Shown here in pieces: positions 1-8,515 of a stretch of DNA of 37,127 nucleotides. The stretch comes from Alphaproteobacteria bacterium (GTDB lineage Bacteria; Pseudomonadota; Alphaproteobacteria; JAGPBS01), in NCBI GenBank assembly GCA_018063245.1, contig JAGPBS010000020.1:1-37127 (forward strand). Direction: 5' to 3'. The position numbers were made by a program, and so were the translations under genes. The notes under the pieces were generated by a model, which worked only from the letters and a program-made list of their open reading frames with translations, made no database searches and was not told the DNA's origin. How positions within the stretch are numbered: position 1 is the stretch's first letter; the number at the start of each line of letters is the position of its first letter.

Positions 1-38
1 TCTCTCACTTCGATAACTCCTTTTGCTAACCACGGCAT
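1..38 (-). CDS. IS481-like transposase, N-terminal fragment cut by the window edge
   Basis: Read on the minus strand from an ATG at 38, the frame gives MPWLAKGVIEVR and then leaves the window. A start of the form MPW followed by a short charged segment is typical of IS481-type DDE transposases. A GGGAG ribosome-binding site lies about 8 bases upstream. Only 12 codons are visible, so the family call rests on the N-terminus plus the IS-like end next to it. Whether the gene is intact cannot be judged. Confidence 0.5.
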   Translation of the reverse strand, partial: MPWLAKGVIEVR

Positions 39-126
39 TTTAGATCTCCCATTTTTGCCGTAAAGTTTATCAATTTTCGTTACCTATGTCCCCGCACATT
101 CGTTACCTATGTCTCCGGTCTGTACA
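1..126 (-). mobile_element. Terminal part of an IS481-like insertion sequence
   Basis: The minus strand from 126 begins TGTACAGACCGGAGACATAG, as an insertion sequence end would. It contains two near-identical 17-base units in tandem (78-94 and 101-117, 16 of 17 bases the same, core CGTTACCTATGTC on the plus strand) and then leads into the transposase start at 38. A short tip with a sub-terminal repeat ahead of the transposase gene is consistent with an IS end. The other end and any target duplication lie outside the window, so the boundary at 126 is inferred. Confidence 0.55.
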
Positions 127-187
127 CCTTCGCGGGCATGACAAGCTGAGTCTAAACTTATATCTTACTAATTTACCATAGTGATAT

Positions 188-216
188 TTGCAAAACGAGA
201 ACAAATGAATTATGAT
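188..216 (+). promoter_or_regulatory. Sigma70-type promoter for gltX
   Basis: TTGCAA (188-193) and TATGAT (211-216) are separated by exactly 17 bases. Transcription would start near 223, about 30 bases before the gltX ATG, and a GAGG ribosome-binding site lies at 246-249. The promoter sits just outside the insertion sequence end at 126, so gltX has its own start site and need not depend on the mobile element. Confidence 0.6.
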
Positions 217-253
217 GCTTTGTCAATTATTTTTTTAATCACACTGAGGTCCC

Positions 254-1651
254 ATGTCTGTTGTTACCCGCTTTGCCCCCTCTCCTACTGGCTATCTTCA
301 TATTGGCGGCGCCAGAACTGCTTATTTTAACTGGCTCTATTCTAAAAATCAAAAGGGCAAATTTCTCTTAAGAATTGAAGATACAGATCGGGAAAGATCA
401 ACTGACGAAGCTGTTGCAAAAATTCATGAAAGCCTTGAATGGCTTGGCATCAAATGGGATGGTGACTCTATCTCACAATTTCAAAACCGCCATCGCCACA
501 AGGAAATTGCGATGCAAATGTTAGCCTCTGGCCATGCATACAAATGCTATGCACAGCCTGATGAACTCGAAGCAATGCGCGCAACGCAAAAAGAGCAAGG
601 CCTTGCTCAGCGCTATGATGGCCGTTGGCGTGACCGCCCAGAAAGCGAAGCACCTAAAGGCATTGACCCTGTGATTCGCCTTAAAGCGCCTCTTACAGGT
701 GAGACAACATTACATGATGAAGTTCAAGGCACCATTACCCTTCAGAACGAGCAGTTAGATGATATGGTTCTTCTGCGCTCGGACGGAACGCCTACTTATA
801 TGCTCTCTGTTGTGGTTGATGATCATGACATGGGAATCACTCATGTGATTCGCGGCGATGATCACCTCACAAACACATTCCGTCAGCTGCAAATTTACAA
901 TGCAATGGGTTGGACAGCACCTTCTTTTTCACATATTCCTTTGATTCACGGACCTGATGGCGCAAAATTATCCAAAAGACATGGCGCTTTGGGGGCCGAG
1001 TCTTACCGCGATATGGGCTATTTGCCTGAAGCCATGAAAAACTATCTCTTACGTCTTGGATGGTCACATGGCGATGATGAAATCATCCCAACAGAGCAAG
1101 CCATTGAATGGTTTACTCTCAAAAATATTGGTAAATCACCATCGCGCTTTGATATTGATAAGCTCAATAGCATCAATGCTCATTACATCAAACAATGTGA
1201 TGACGCAAAGCTCTACAATCTTTCAATGCCTTTTCTGCAAAAAGCAATGACAAGAGAGCTCTCAACAGATGGTCTTGCGCGCTTCAAAAAAGCTCTGCCC
1301 CTTTTAAAAGAGCGCGCAAAAACGCTCATTGACCTTGCGGATCTTTCAACCTTTCTGCTCTATGAGAATGACATTGAGATTTCTGAGAAAGCTCAAAGTG
1401 CTCTAACACCAGAGGCAACGACTCAATTCAAAGATATCATTACACTTTTTGAGTCAATGAGTCATTGGGATGCAGGAACGCTTGAAACCACTCTAAAATC
1501 TTTTGCAGAGGCAAAAGAACTCAAGATCGGCAAAATCATGCCTTCACTCAGAGCTGCAGCTTGCGGGATTATGGAGTCCCCTCCTCTCTTTCAAACCTTG
1601 GAAATTCTTGGACAAAAAATCGTCATTTCTCGATTAAAAAAGTTCATTTAG
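254..1651 (+). CDS. gltX: Glutamyl-tRNA synthetase
   Basis: Class I synthetase that charges tRNA with glutamate in the cytoplasm; in many alphaproteobacteria such enzymes also charge tRNA-Gln. The 465-residue product has the usual family length. The HIGH-type signature is HIGG at residues 16-19 within FAPSPTGYLHIGGARTA. The KMSKS-type loop is KLSKR at 238-242, followed by HGA, and the segment RSDGTPTYMLSVVVDDHDMG is characteristic of GluRS. Only one Cys (C98) remains where zinc-binding GluRS enzymes have a cluster, so this is probably a zinc-free form. GAGG lies upstream of the ATG. The gene is 66 bp before gltA on the same strand. Confidence 0.96.
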   Translation: MSVVTRFAPSPTGYLHIGGARTAYFNWLYSKNQKGKFLLRIEDTDRERSTDEAVAKIHESLEWLGIKWDGDSISQFQNRHRHKEIAMQMLASGHAYKCYAQPDELEAMRATQKEQGLAQRYDGRWRDRPESEAPKGIDPVIRLKAPLTGETTLHDEVQGTITLQNEQLDDMVLLRSDGTPTYMLSVVVDDHDMGITHVIRGDDHLTNTFRQLQIYNAMGWTAPSFSHIPLIHGPDGAKLSKRHGALGAESYRDMGYLPEAMKNYLLRLGWSHGDDEIIPTEQAIEWFTLKNIGKSPSRFDIDKLNSINAHYIKQCDDAKLYNLSMPFLQKAMTRELSTDGLARFKKALPLLKERAKTLIDLADLSTFLLYENDIEISEKAQSALTPEATTQFKDIITLFESMSHWDAGTLETTLKSFAEAKELKIGKIMPSLRAAACGIMESPPLFQTLEILGQKIVISRLKKFI

Positions 1652-1717
1652 TGACAAATCCTTAAGAATAAAAAGATAAAATAGGGCTAACCAAATCAGC
1701 AAAAAGAGGGAAGCCAA

Positions 1718-3049
1718 ATGTTAACCAGAGGAAACGCAGCCGTGAAACAACAAGAAAATCAACAATTTGTAACGCTCACAGACCCAAACACAGGGAAAAC
1801 ATTTAACTTTCCGATTATCAAGGGCACAACAGGACCTGACGTGATTGACATCAGGAGCCTTTATGCTGAAACTGGTTACTTCACATACGATCCAGGCTTT
1901 ACATCAACTGGCAGCTGCTCTTCAGCAATCACCTACATTGATGGCGACAAAGGGGTTCTACTCTACAGAGGCTACCCAATTGATCAACTCGCAGAAAAAA
2001 GTAATTTCCTTGAAGTTGCCTATTTGCTTTTAGAAGGTGAATTGCCGAATAGTGATCAGATGAAGCATTTTTCTCATACAATCACCAATCACTCACTGGT
2101 CCATGAGCAAATTACAAACTTCTACAAAGGATTCCGTCGTGATGCGCACCCAATGGCGATTATGTGCGGTGTGTTAGGAGCTCTATCCTCTTTCTATCAT
2201 GACTCAACTGATATTAATGATCCGGCGCAATGCAAGCTTGCATCACACCGTATGATTGCAAAAATTCCAACACTCGCTGCGATGGCTTATAAATATTCTA
2301 TCGGTCAACCCTTTATGTATCCAAAAAACAGCCTGAGCTATACAGAAAATTTCATGCGCATGACTTTTGGCGTTCCATCTGAAGACTATGAAATTAAACC
2401 ATCTCTCGTCAGAGCCATGGATAAAATCTTTATTCTGCACGCTGATCACGAACAAAATGCATCAACATCAACAGTTCGCTTGGCTGGTTCATCTGGCGCA
2501 AATCCATTTGCTTGTATTGCATCAGGTATTGCATCTCTTTGGGGACCTGCCCATGGCGGCGCGAACGAAGCTGTTCTTAATATGCTCTCTCAGATTGAGC
2601 ATCCTAAGAACATCCCTCAGTTCTTGGCTCGTGCAAAAGATAAGAATGACCCATTCAGACTCATGGGCTTTGGTCACCGTGTTTACAAAAACTTCGACCC
2701 GAGGGCAAATGTATTGAAAAAGGCGTGCGATGAAGTCCTAAAAGATCTTGGTATTAGAGATGAGCCACTTCTTGACATTGCTCTTGAACTTGAACAAATC
2801 GCTCTAAAAGATTCATACTTCATTGAGAAAAAGCTCTACCCGAATGTGGACTTCTACTCAGGCATTATTTTGAAAGCCATGGGTTTTCCGACAAGCATGT
2901 TCACAGTGCTCTTTGCCCTTGCGCGTACAGCAGGCTGGGTTGCACAATGGAATGAAATGCAGGAAGATCCCGTTCAAAAAATTGGTCGTCCGCGTCAGCT
3001 TTACACAGGCTATACCGAGCGTGACTATAAGCCAACGGGTAAGAGGTAA
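1718..3049 (+). CDS. gltA: Citrate synthase (type II)
   Basis: Condenses acetyl-CoA and oxaloacetate to citrate, the entry step of the TCA cycle. The product has 443 residues, close to other proteobacterial hexameric enzymes. The catalytic triad is present: His279 in GPAHGGANE, His320 in [15 protein letters not shown] and Asp378 in PNVDFYSGI. An AGAGGG ribosome-binding site precedes the ATG; a second in-frame Met is not close, so this start is preferred. The gene follows gltX and faces holA across a stretch filled by palindromic elements, which may help stop transcription. Confidence 0.97.
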   Translation: MLTRGNAAVKQQENQQFVTLTDPNTGKTFNFPIIKGTTGPDVIDIRSLYAETGYFTYDPGFTSTGSCSSAITYIDGDKGVLLYRGYPIDQLAEKSNFLEVAYLLLEGELPNSDQMKHFSHTITNHSLVHEQITNFYKGFRRDAHPMAIMCGVLGALSSFYHDSTDINDPAQCKLASHRMIAKIPTLAAMAYKYSIGQPFMYPKNSLSYTENFMRMTFGVPSEDYEIKPSLVRAMDKIFILHADHEQNASTSTVRLAGSSGANPFACIASGIASLWGPAHGGANEAVLNMLSQIEHPKNIPQFLARAKDKNDPFRLMGFGHRVYKNFDPRANVLKKACDEVLKDLGIRDEPLLDIALELEQIALKDSYFIEKKLYPNVDFYSGIILKAMGFPTSMFTVLFALARTAGWVAQWNEMQEDPVQKIGRPRQLYTGYTERDYKPTGKR

Positions 3050-3105
3050 GTAGGCACTCTGAAGTAGATGGTTCGCACAATTCGTTGTTGATGGAGTATC
3101 TAATT

Positions 3106-3333
3106 CGTCATCCTGAGCCGAGTCTGCCGAAGCACGTAGTGCGTAGGAGGGCAAAGGCGCGAGGATCCAGGAAATCTCTCAACAAAAAGTCATCCTGAAC
3201 TCGTTTCAGGATCTGCTTATAATTATAGGGAGATGCCGAAACAAGTTCGGCATGACGCACAGGTTGTTAGACTTTCTGGATCCCCGCCTTCCTCCTACGC
3301 CAAGGCTTCGGCGCGACAGGTCGCGAGGGTGAC
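3106..3333. repeat. Family D palindromic element, interrupted by a 68-bp family B element
   Basis: The outer ends pair (CGTCATCCTGAG at 3106 against CGCGAGGGTGAC ending at 3333). A second internal pair is CGAGGATCCAGGAAA near 3160 against TTTCTGGATCCCCG near 3273. Between outer and inner stems lie side arms rich in GCCGAAGC/GGCTTCGGC. The plan of outer stem, arm, inner stem, centre, inner stem, arm, outer stem is the same as in families A and C, with different stem sequences. It is flanked by an 11-base inverted repeat (AGTATCTAATT 3095-3105, AATTAGATACT 3336-3346). The element fills most of the 363-bp gap between the convergent gltA and holA genes; no gene is seen there. Confidence 0.7.
3189..3256. 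repeat. Family B 68-bp double-hairpin element, copy 1
   Basis: Runs from GTCATCCTGAA to TTCGGCATGAC. The left half folds as CCTGAA-ctcg-TTCAGG and the right half as ATGCCGAA-acaag-TTCGGCAT; the two ends also pair around GTCAT/ATGAC. A second copy of identical length and plan is at 34554-34621. Here it sits inside the centre of the family D element, so it is probably a later insertion. Confidence 0.7.
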
Positions 3334-3412
3334 AAAATTAGATACTAAGCGCTGGGTGCGCAAAGCCTAACCTTAAAAAATCTGTTTGGATCATTTAAAA
3401 ATAACGCTTGGA

Positions 3413-4435
3413 TTACCTTTTCGCCAAAGCTGCAATCTTGTAAAAACAACGCGATGTCATGGTTTCTGCTGGCATGCCAGACATCTTGCAGGCCTGTTCC
3501 GCCTCCATCAACAGCTCAAGGGCTTGTTGTAAAGTCCCTACTTTCCAGAACTGTAATTGCCTCGTGAACTGAGGCTTTGACTTAAAAAAAAGAGGCGGAC
3601 GTAATGATGCAATGGCTGAATCAAGCGACATCTTTTTTTCCATTTGTGCTTTGACCTGCAAGAGACGCGTAAAGTGATTTTGAGCCCCGCGCAAAATGGC
3701 AACAGGCATCATCGTTTGATTAAAAAGACGCGATAAAAGCATGTCAAGCTCAGCATAATTTCCATCAGCCGCTGCGTAGGCAGGCTCATCTAAAAAGCTC
3801 TCCAACTGATTTGAAAGGCTTGCTCTCACATCATCAATCGTAATGTGCTTTTCATTACCCATATAAAGCTTGAGCTTATCAATCTCAAGATTGAGCATCA
3901 GGCGGTTATTGCCCAATTGCGTTGCGAGAAAATAAAGAATGTCCGGATCGGCTCTGAAGCCATCTTGCCTTAGCATCTCTTGAATCACAGAGGTCAGCAT
4001 CGGAATATCTTGCTCATAGCAAGCAATCGAGGCCAATTTCTCTGACTTTTCAGCATAGTTCCGCAATTTAGATTTCGTATCAAGATCCCCTGCTTCAATG
4101 ATCAGGAAATGATCCATCTTCACCTCAGAGTCGAGCAGAAGCTCAAGAGCAGGAAAGATCTTTTCACTCGCGAAGCGAACGCGTATCAACTTACGCCCGC
4201 CTAAAAAGCTCATGGTCGTCATTTCATCAAGAAGAACAGAGGGACGCTCAATCAAAGCACTCATGTCAAGTTGAACAGATGAAAATGGATCTTTCACATC
4301 AGGCACTATTTTTTTAGCAAGATCATTCCCATATTGGCTCACAAGACCTTCTTCAGGACCAAAAATCAAAGCACCCAAAAGACCAAAATCAGGCTTATTG
4401 ATAAAGGTTTGAATCTGGCGCCCTTGTATTTTCAT
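3413..4435 (-). CDS. holA: DNA polymerase III, delta subunit
   Basis: Clamp-loader subunit that opens the beta sliding clamp during replication. The 340-residue product has the family length. The first domain contains a degenerate nucleotide-binding loop (GPEEGL, residues 27-32), as expected since delta does not hydrolyse ATP. A typical central segment reads FLATQLGNNRLMLNLEIDKL, and the helical C-terminal collar domain includes LRGAQNHFTRLLQVK. It is the last gene of the DUF3576-leuS-lptE-holA operon, an order common in alphaproteobacteria. It is separated from lptE by an unusually wide 238-bp gap that contains palindromic elements. Confidence 0.92.
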   Translation of the reverse strand: MKIQGRQIQTFINKPDFGLLGALIFGPEEGLVSQYGNDLAKKIVPDVKDPFSSVQLDMSALIERPSVLLDEMTTMSFLGGRKLIRVRFASEKIFPALELLLDSEVKMDHFLIIEAGDLDTKSKLRNYAEKSEKLASIACYEQDIPMLTSVIQEMLRQDGFRADPDILYFLATQLGNNRLMLNLEIDKLKLYMGNEKHITIDDVRASLSNQLESFLDEPAYAAADGNYAELDMLLSRLFNQTMMPVAILRGAQNHFTRLLQVKAQMEKKMSLDSAIASLRPPLFFKSKPQFTRQLQFWKVGTLQQALELLMEAEQACKMSGMPAETMTSRCFYKIAALAKR

Positions 4436-4473
4436 CGATGTCTACTCTTAATCATGAATGATAGTCCAAAAAA

Positions 4474-4587
4474 CGTCATTGCGAGGAAGGTCTCGTCGTA
4501 GCGTAGCGAAGACAGAACCGACGTGGCAATCTCATAACTTTTAAAAAGGAGATCGCCACGCCTCACGTTGTTCGGCTCGCGATGACG
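4474..4587. repeat. Family C palindromic element, copy 1
   Basis: Outer stem CGTCATTGCGAG pairs with CTCGCGATGACG. Inner stem CGTGGCAATCTC pairs with GAGATCGCCACG. Arms between the stems differ from those of copy 2 (16605-16682). It lies between lptE and holA, inside an otherwise tight operon. An apparent 79-codon reading frame across 4432-4671 is just translation of this palindrome. Confidence 0.7.
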
Positions 4588-4595
4588 CGCACCAA

Positions 4596-4630
4596 CCACG
4601 CCCCCTCTCATGAGGGGGCTCTGAATGACG
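4596..4630 (-). repeat. Half of a family A palindromic element
   Basis: CCACG, the hairpin CCCCCTC-TCAT-GAGGGGG, then CTCTGAATGACG correspond to one end (inner stem, side arm, outer stem) of a family A element in minus orientation. The partner half is missing. It directly follows the family C element, suggesting one element landed in or replaced part of the other. Confidence 0.65.
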
Positions 4631-4673
4631 GCTCTTGATGTTTTAAATCCAGTTCTCATTCCTAAATTCACTC

Positions 4674-5237
4674 TTAATCGTTGATGTTAAAATCAATCGC
4701 TGACGGATCAACTTTCCCTTTTTCTGTTTTCAGATAAAGCGACACGCGGTTTAATATGTCTGCTGAAAGTGTTTTTAAAGCCTTTTTACGGTTATGTTCT
4801 TTGGCTGTTAAAATACTGAACTGCTGTGAAACTAAGTTGTAATTGAGGGTGCTTCTTGATTTAAAGCTCGCCAGCTCACGGCCTGATTTAAGATCAATCA
4901 AACTATACGATGCAAAGAGTGAAATTCTTTCACGTGATGAAGTACCATCTTTCTTCATGCCAAGGCTTTCAATCGTTTCCTTCAAACTCACTTTCAATGA
5001 CATTGTCTTTGGAGTCACCTGATCATTATGATTATAAGCGAGAGCACTTACCAAATAAGTATAGAGTACTTGCCCTGCACGCTCTTCAATGGTTTCAACC
5101 CTGACATGCTGAAGCCCTTCCCTTACATCATTTTTTGAATCACCACTATAGTAAACGGGCCTTAGTCCGCAATTATTCAGTACAAAAAGAGAGGCGAGAA
5201 CGATGCAGAGACATGATAGTCGTTGATAAATTTTCAT
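4674..5237 (-). CDS. lptE: LPS-assembly lipoprotein LptE
   Basis: Outer-membrane lipoprotein that plugs LptD and helps place lipopolysaccharide on the cell surface. The 187-residue product begins with a signal peptide, and the likely lipidated residue is Cys23 in VLNNC. The sequence right after it, GLRPVYY, matches the typical LptE start (CGxRPLY). The rest fits the alpha/beta LptE fold. The gene starts 9 bp after the leuS stop codon, and leuS-lptE-holA is a classic order. The lipobox is weaker than usual (Asn at -1 and -2). Confidence 0.85.
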   Translation of the reverse strand: MKIYQRLSCLCIVLASLFVLNNCGLRPVYYSGDSKNDVREGLQHVRVETIEERAGQVLYTYLVSALAYNHNDQVTPKTMSLKVSLKETIESLGMKKDGTSSRERISLFASYSLIDLKSGRELASFKSRSTLNYNLVSQQFSILTAKEHNRKKALKTLSADILNRVSLYLKTEKGKVDPSAIDFNIND

Positions 5238-5246
5238 CAGAAACCC

Positions 5247-7838
5247 TTATACCACAATGTTTACAATACGATTCGGCACCACAATCACCTTACGAATAGC
5301 TTGACCCGCTAGAGATGTTTGCACCGCTTTATCCGCTAAAGCCTGTTCTTCCGCTAGTTTTTGATCACAATCTTTTGGAAGCATAATGGTTGATCGCAAT
5401 TTTCCATTGACCTGAACAGCAATACGAACTTCATCATCTACCGTTAGCGCTGGTTGATAAACAGGCCATGTCGCCTCAATGATGGTTTTAGAATGACCTA
5501 AAGTCTGCCACAATTCTTCTGCCAAATGAGGAATAACCGGCGCAAATAAAATCAACAATGACTCAGTTGCCTCTTTCAAAATTGGCAAGAGAGACGGATC
5601 CCCCTTTCCATTGATTGTTTTTTGACCTTCTTCCATCAAGAGATTACTGAGTTCACGCAAACGCGCAACAGCCTTATTAAAGTGGAATTTTTCAAAGTCT
5701 TCACCAACTGCACGGATTGTTTTATGGGTGAGTTTGCGCAATTCATGCTTATTCTCATCGCCTGTTAAAACAGAAACAGATTTCAAATAAGGTGCGATAT
5801 CCTGAACGAATTTCCACAATTTTTGAATATAACGCCAAGCGCCTTCAACACCACTTTCAGACCATTCAAGATCGCGCTCAGGCGGAGAATCTGATAAAAG
5901 CAACAGACGCGTTGTATCAGCACCATAGGCTGCAACAATATGCTCAAGGCTCACAACGTTCTTTTTAGACTTACTCATTTTTTCAAGACGACCAGCCTTA
6001 ACGGACTCTTTTGTCTTAATCGAAATCCACTGACCATCTTTTTCTGTCACTTCTTCTGGATAGAGCCACGCGCCCTTTTGATCTTGGTAAGTTTCATGTG
6101 TCACCATGCCTTGGGTCAAAAGCCTTGTAAATGGTTCTTCAATATTAAGATAGCCACATTTTTTGAGTGCTCTTGTAAAGAAGCGTGCATAAAGAAGATG
6201 CATCACCGCATGTTCAATCCCGCCAATATATTGATCAACAGGTAGCCAATAATCCGCTTCTTTTTGCGTAAAAGCCATTTCTGTATTTCTTGGAGACGCA
6301 TAGCGTGCAAAATACCATGAGCTTTCAAAGAATGTATCAAAGGTATCTGTCTCACGTGTTGCATCCACACCGCACTCCGGACATTTCACATGCTTCCAGG
6401 TTGGGTGATTGGCAAGTGGATTGCCTGGCTTATCAAATGTCACATCTTTTGGCAGCACAACAGGCAAATCTTTTTCAGGAACAGGGACAACACCGCAAGA
6501 TGGGCAGTGAATCATCGGAATCGGACAGCCCCAGAAACGTTGACGTGACACGCCCCAATCGCGCAGACGATACATCGTTTTGCGTGTGCCGACAGCTTTT
6601 TCTTCAAAGATTGATGCCATTTTCTCTTTTGCATCAGCTACAGAAAGACCATTCAAAAAGTCAGAATTGATAAGGCGTCCAGAATCTGTCTCTGTGAAAG
6701 CTTCCTGCGATAGGTCAGGAACGGTGCCTTTATGATCAGGACTCACAACGGGTCTGATTGGCAAATTATATTTTTTTGCAAATTCATAATCGCGTTGATC
6801 ATGAGCAGGACAACCAAAAACAGCGCCTGTCCCATATTCCATGAGAACAAAATTGGCAATATAAACTGGCACTTTTAAGTTTGACTCAGCAGGACTCTCC
6901 ACATAAAAACCTGTCGGAATTCCCTTCTTTTCAATTTTCTCAAGCGCTTCTTCACTGGTTCCAACTTTATTGCACTCTTGAATAAAAGCCGCTATATCTG
7001 CATTGGTTTCTGCCAAATGAAGGGAGATTGGATGATTTGGAGAGATTGCTAAAAAGCTCGCGCCAAAAATCGTATCATGCCTTGTTGTATAGACAGTCAG
7101 TTTACTGTCATCATACCCATCAATTTTTTGAGCCAATTTAAAATCAAGGAACATGCCTTGCGACTTACCAATCCAATTTTCTTGCATCAAGCGAACGCGC
7201 TCAGGCCATCCGCCTAAACTCTCAAGACCTGCTAACAATTCATCAGCAAATGCTGTAATCTTCAGGAACCACTGGGTGAGCTTTCTGCGCTCAATCGGAA
7301 CACCAGAACGCCAGCCCTTTCCATCAACAACTTGCTCATTGGCGAGCACTGTATTTTCAACAGGATCCCAGTTCACAAATGACTCTTTGCGGTAAGCAAG
7401 ATCATTCTTATAAAAATCTAAAAAGATCTTCTGCTCATGACCATAGTAATCTTCATGGCAGGTTGCAATTTCACGGTTCCAATCATAGGAGAGACCGATC
7501 ATCTTTAGCTGCTCACGCATGATCTCAATGTTCTGATAGGTCCATTCTGCGGGATGTGTTTTGTTTTCAATCGCTGCATTTTCAGCCGGAAGCCCGAAAG
7601 CATCCCATCCCATCGGATGCAACACATTAAAGCCTTGTGCCATTTTCAGGCGCGCAATCACATCACCAATTGCATAATTACGAACATGGCCAACGTGCAG
7701 ACGACCTGAAGGGTAAGGGAACATCTCAAGGACATAATATTTTGGACGCTTCGTATCAATATCGGTTTCAAAGCTTTTTGCTTTATCCCAATGATTTTGC
7801 CATTTTTTTTCTGTTTCTTTAAAATTATACCGTGACAT
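5247..7838 (-). CDS. leuS: Leucyl-tRNA synthetase
   Basis: Class I synthetase that charges tRNA-Leu and proofreads misactivated amino acids. From the ATG at 7838 the protein has 863 residues. The HIGH motif is HVGH (48-51) in [15 protein letters not shown] and the KMSKS loop is at 620-624. Zinc-type cysteines are C445/C448 and C486/C489. The CP1 editing domain contains [10 protein letters not shown] (251-260), where most enzymes have TRPDT, and [15 protein letters not shown]. An in-frame TTG at 7871 would add 11 residues, but GAAGGG lies just upstream of 7838 and MSRYNF fits the family start. It is the second gene of the operon. Confidence 0.96.
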   Translation of the reverse strand: MSRYNFKETEKKWQNHWDKAKSFETDIDTKRPKYYVLEMFPYPSGRLHVGHVRNYAIGDVIARLKMAQGFNVLHPMGWDAFGLPAENAAIENKTHPAEWTYQNIEIMREQLKMIGLSYDWNREIATCHEDYYGHEQKIFLDFYKNDLAYRKESFVNWDPVENTVLANEQVVDGKGWRSGVPIERRKLTQWFLKITAFADELLAGLESLGGWPERVRLMQENWIGKSQGMFLDFKLAQKIDGYDDSKLTVYTTRHDTIFGASFLAISPNHPISLHLAETNADIAAFIQECNKVGTSEEALEKIEKKGIPTGFYVESPAESNLKVPVYIANFVLMEYGTGAVFGCPAHDQRDYEFAKKYNLPIRPVVSPDHKGTVPDLSQEAFTETDSGRLINSDFLNGLSVADAKEKMASIFEEKAVGTRKTMYRLRDWGVSRQRFWGCPIPMIHCPSCGVVPVPEKDLPVVLPKDVTFDKPGNPLANHPTWKHVKCPECGVDATRETDTFDTFFESSWYFARYASPRNTEMAFTQKEADYWLPVDQYIGGIEHAVMHLLYARFFTRALKKCGYLNIEEPFTRLLTQGMVTHETYQDQKGAWLYPEEVTEKDGQWISIKTKESVKAGRLEKMSKSKKNVVSLEHIVAAYGADTTRLLLLSDSPPERDLEWSESGVEGAWRYIQKLWKFVQDIAPYLKSVSVLTGDENKHELRKLTHKTIRAVGEDFEKFHFNKAVARLRELSNLLMEEGQKTINGKGDPSLLPILKEATESLLILFAPVIPHLAEELWQTLGHSKTIIEATWPVYQPALTVDDEVRIAVQVNGKLRSTIMLPKDCDQKLAEEQALADKAVQTSLAGQAIRKVIVVPNRIVNIVV

Positions 7839-7897
7839 ATTACCCTTCAATCCGCCTGTATTTATAAACAATAGTTCCGCTCAAATGGTGATCAGAA

Positions 7898-8449
7898 TCA
7901 ACCGCCGCCGCCATGATGAATTTTGAGCTCACGCGCTCTTGTCAAGATTGCATTTTCAAAATCAACAACGGCTTTTTGGTCAGTTGCCACGTCATGCCAT
8001 CCTCTTGCACCGTGCTCTTGACGGAAGATAGACACTTTAATTCCATCTGCACGCAACTGACGATCGAGGATCATAACATTGAGTTTGATCCTTTCATTTG
8101 CTGATCCTGGAGGATTATACCATTCTGTGATAATCACGCCACCAAAAGGATCTGCAGAAGCAATTGGCATAAAGTTAAGCGTATCAAGCGAAGCTCTCCA
8201 GAGATAGCCGTTCACACCAATACCATAATTGCCATTATCACGATTTCTATTTCTTTTTGAACCGCCGAAGATATTGAAGCCATCAGCACTTCCTGAAATT
8301 GTTCCGTATTTTTCACGTTCTTCTCTTTGACGATCTGGGTATTTATGCTCAATATCTGGCCCCTCGTCACCACCGCAAGCTGTTAAAAGCAATGTACTCA
8401 TAACCAATGCTTTGCCTAAGATATGTAAATTTTTGTTCGATTTTCTCAT
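7898..8449 (-). CDS. DUF3576 family lipoprotein
   Basis: A 183-residue predicted lipoprotein: basic N-terminus, hydrophobic core and lipobox LLTAC around residues 20-25. The mature part matches the DUF3576 family of alphaproteobacteria, with the segment GVNGYLWRASLDTLNFMP and a following SADPFGGVIITEWY. The function of the family is unknown. It lies directly upstream of leuS (59-bp gap), its usual place, and opens the operon from the promoter at 8486-8513. Given lptE in the same operon an envelope role is plausible, but that is inference. The C-terminus ends in four glycines. Confidence 0.85.
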   Translation of the reverse strand: MRKSNKNLHILGKALVMSTLLLTACGGDEGPDIEHKYPDRQREEREKYGTISGSADGFNIFGGSKRNRNRDNGNYGIGVNGYLWRASLDTLNFMPIASADPFGGVIITEWYNPPGSANERIKLNVMILDRQLRADGIKVSIFRQEHGARGWHDVATDQKAVVDFENAILTRARELKIHHGGGG

Positions 8450-8485
8450 GTGCCCGAGACCCCTTATTTAATCTTTTCGTAAACC

Positions 8486-8513
8486 ATTATACTGTAAAAC
8501 GATTCATGTTCAA
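8486..8513 (-). promoter_or_regulatory. Sigma70-type promoter for the DUF3576-leuS-lptE-holA operon
   Basis: On the minus strand TTGAAC (8513-8508) and a perfect TATAAT (8491-8486) are 16 bases apart. Transcription would start near 8479, about 30 bases before the DUF3576 ATG at 8449. The promoter lies right after the hisS stop codon, so the operon is uncoupled from hisS even though both run in the same direction. Confidence 0.65.
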
Positions 8514-8515
8514 GG

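Noticed and set aside
2858-3154. 98-codon minus-strand frame over the end of gltA
   Set aside because: It lies antisense to the conserved citrate synthase C-terminus and runs into the family D repeat; a shadow frame.
3050-3412. Search for tRNA or small RNA genes in the gltA-holA gap
   Set aside because: The pairings present belong to the palindromic elements; no acceptor stem, anticodon loop and T-loop set was found.
4432-4671. 79-codon minus-strand reading frame between lptE and holA
   Set aside because: It is the translation of the family C palindrome plus half an A element; it has low complexity from repeat sequence, no ribosome-binding site and no family resemblance.
7839-7871. Upstream TTG start extending leuS by 11 residues
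   Set aside because: The extension contains the ribosome-binding site of the ATG at 7838 and adds residues not typical of the family.
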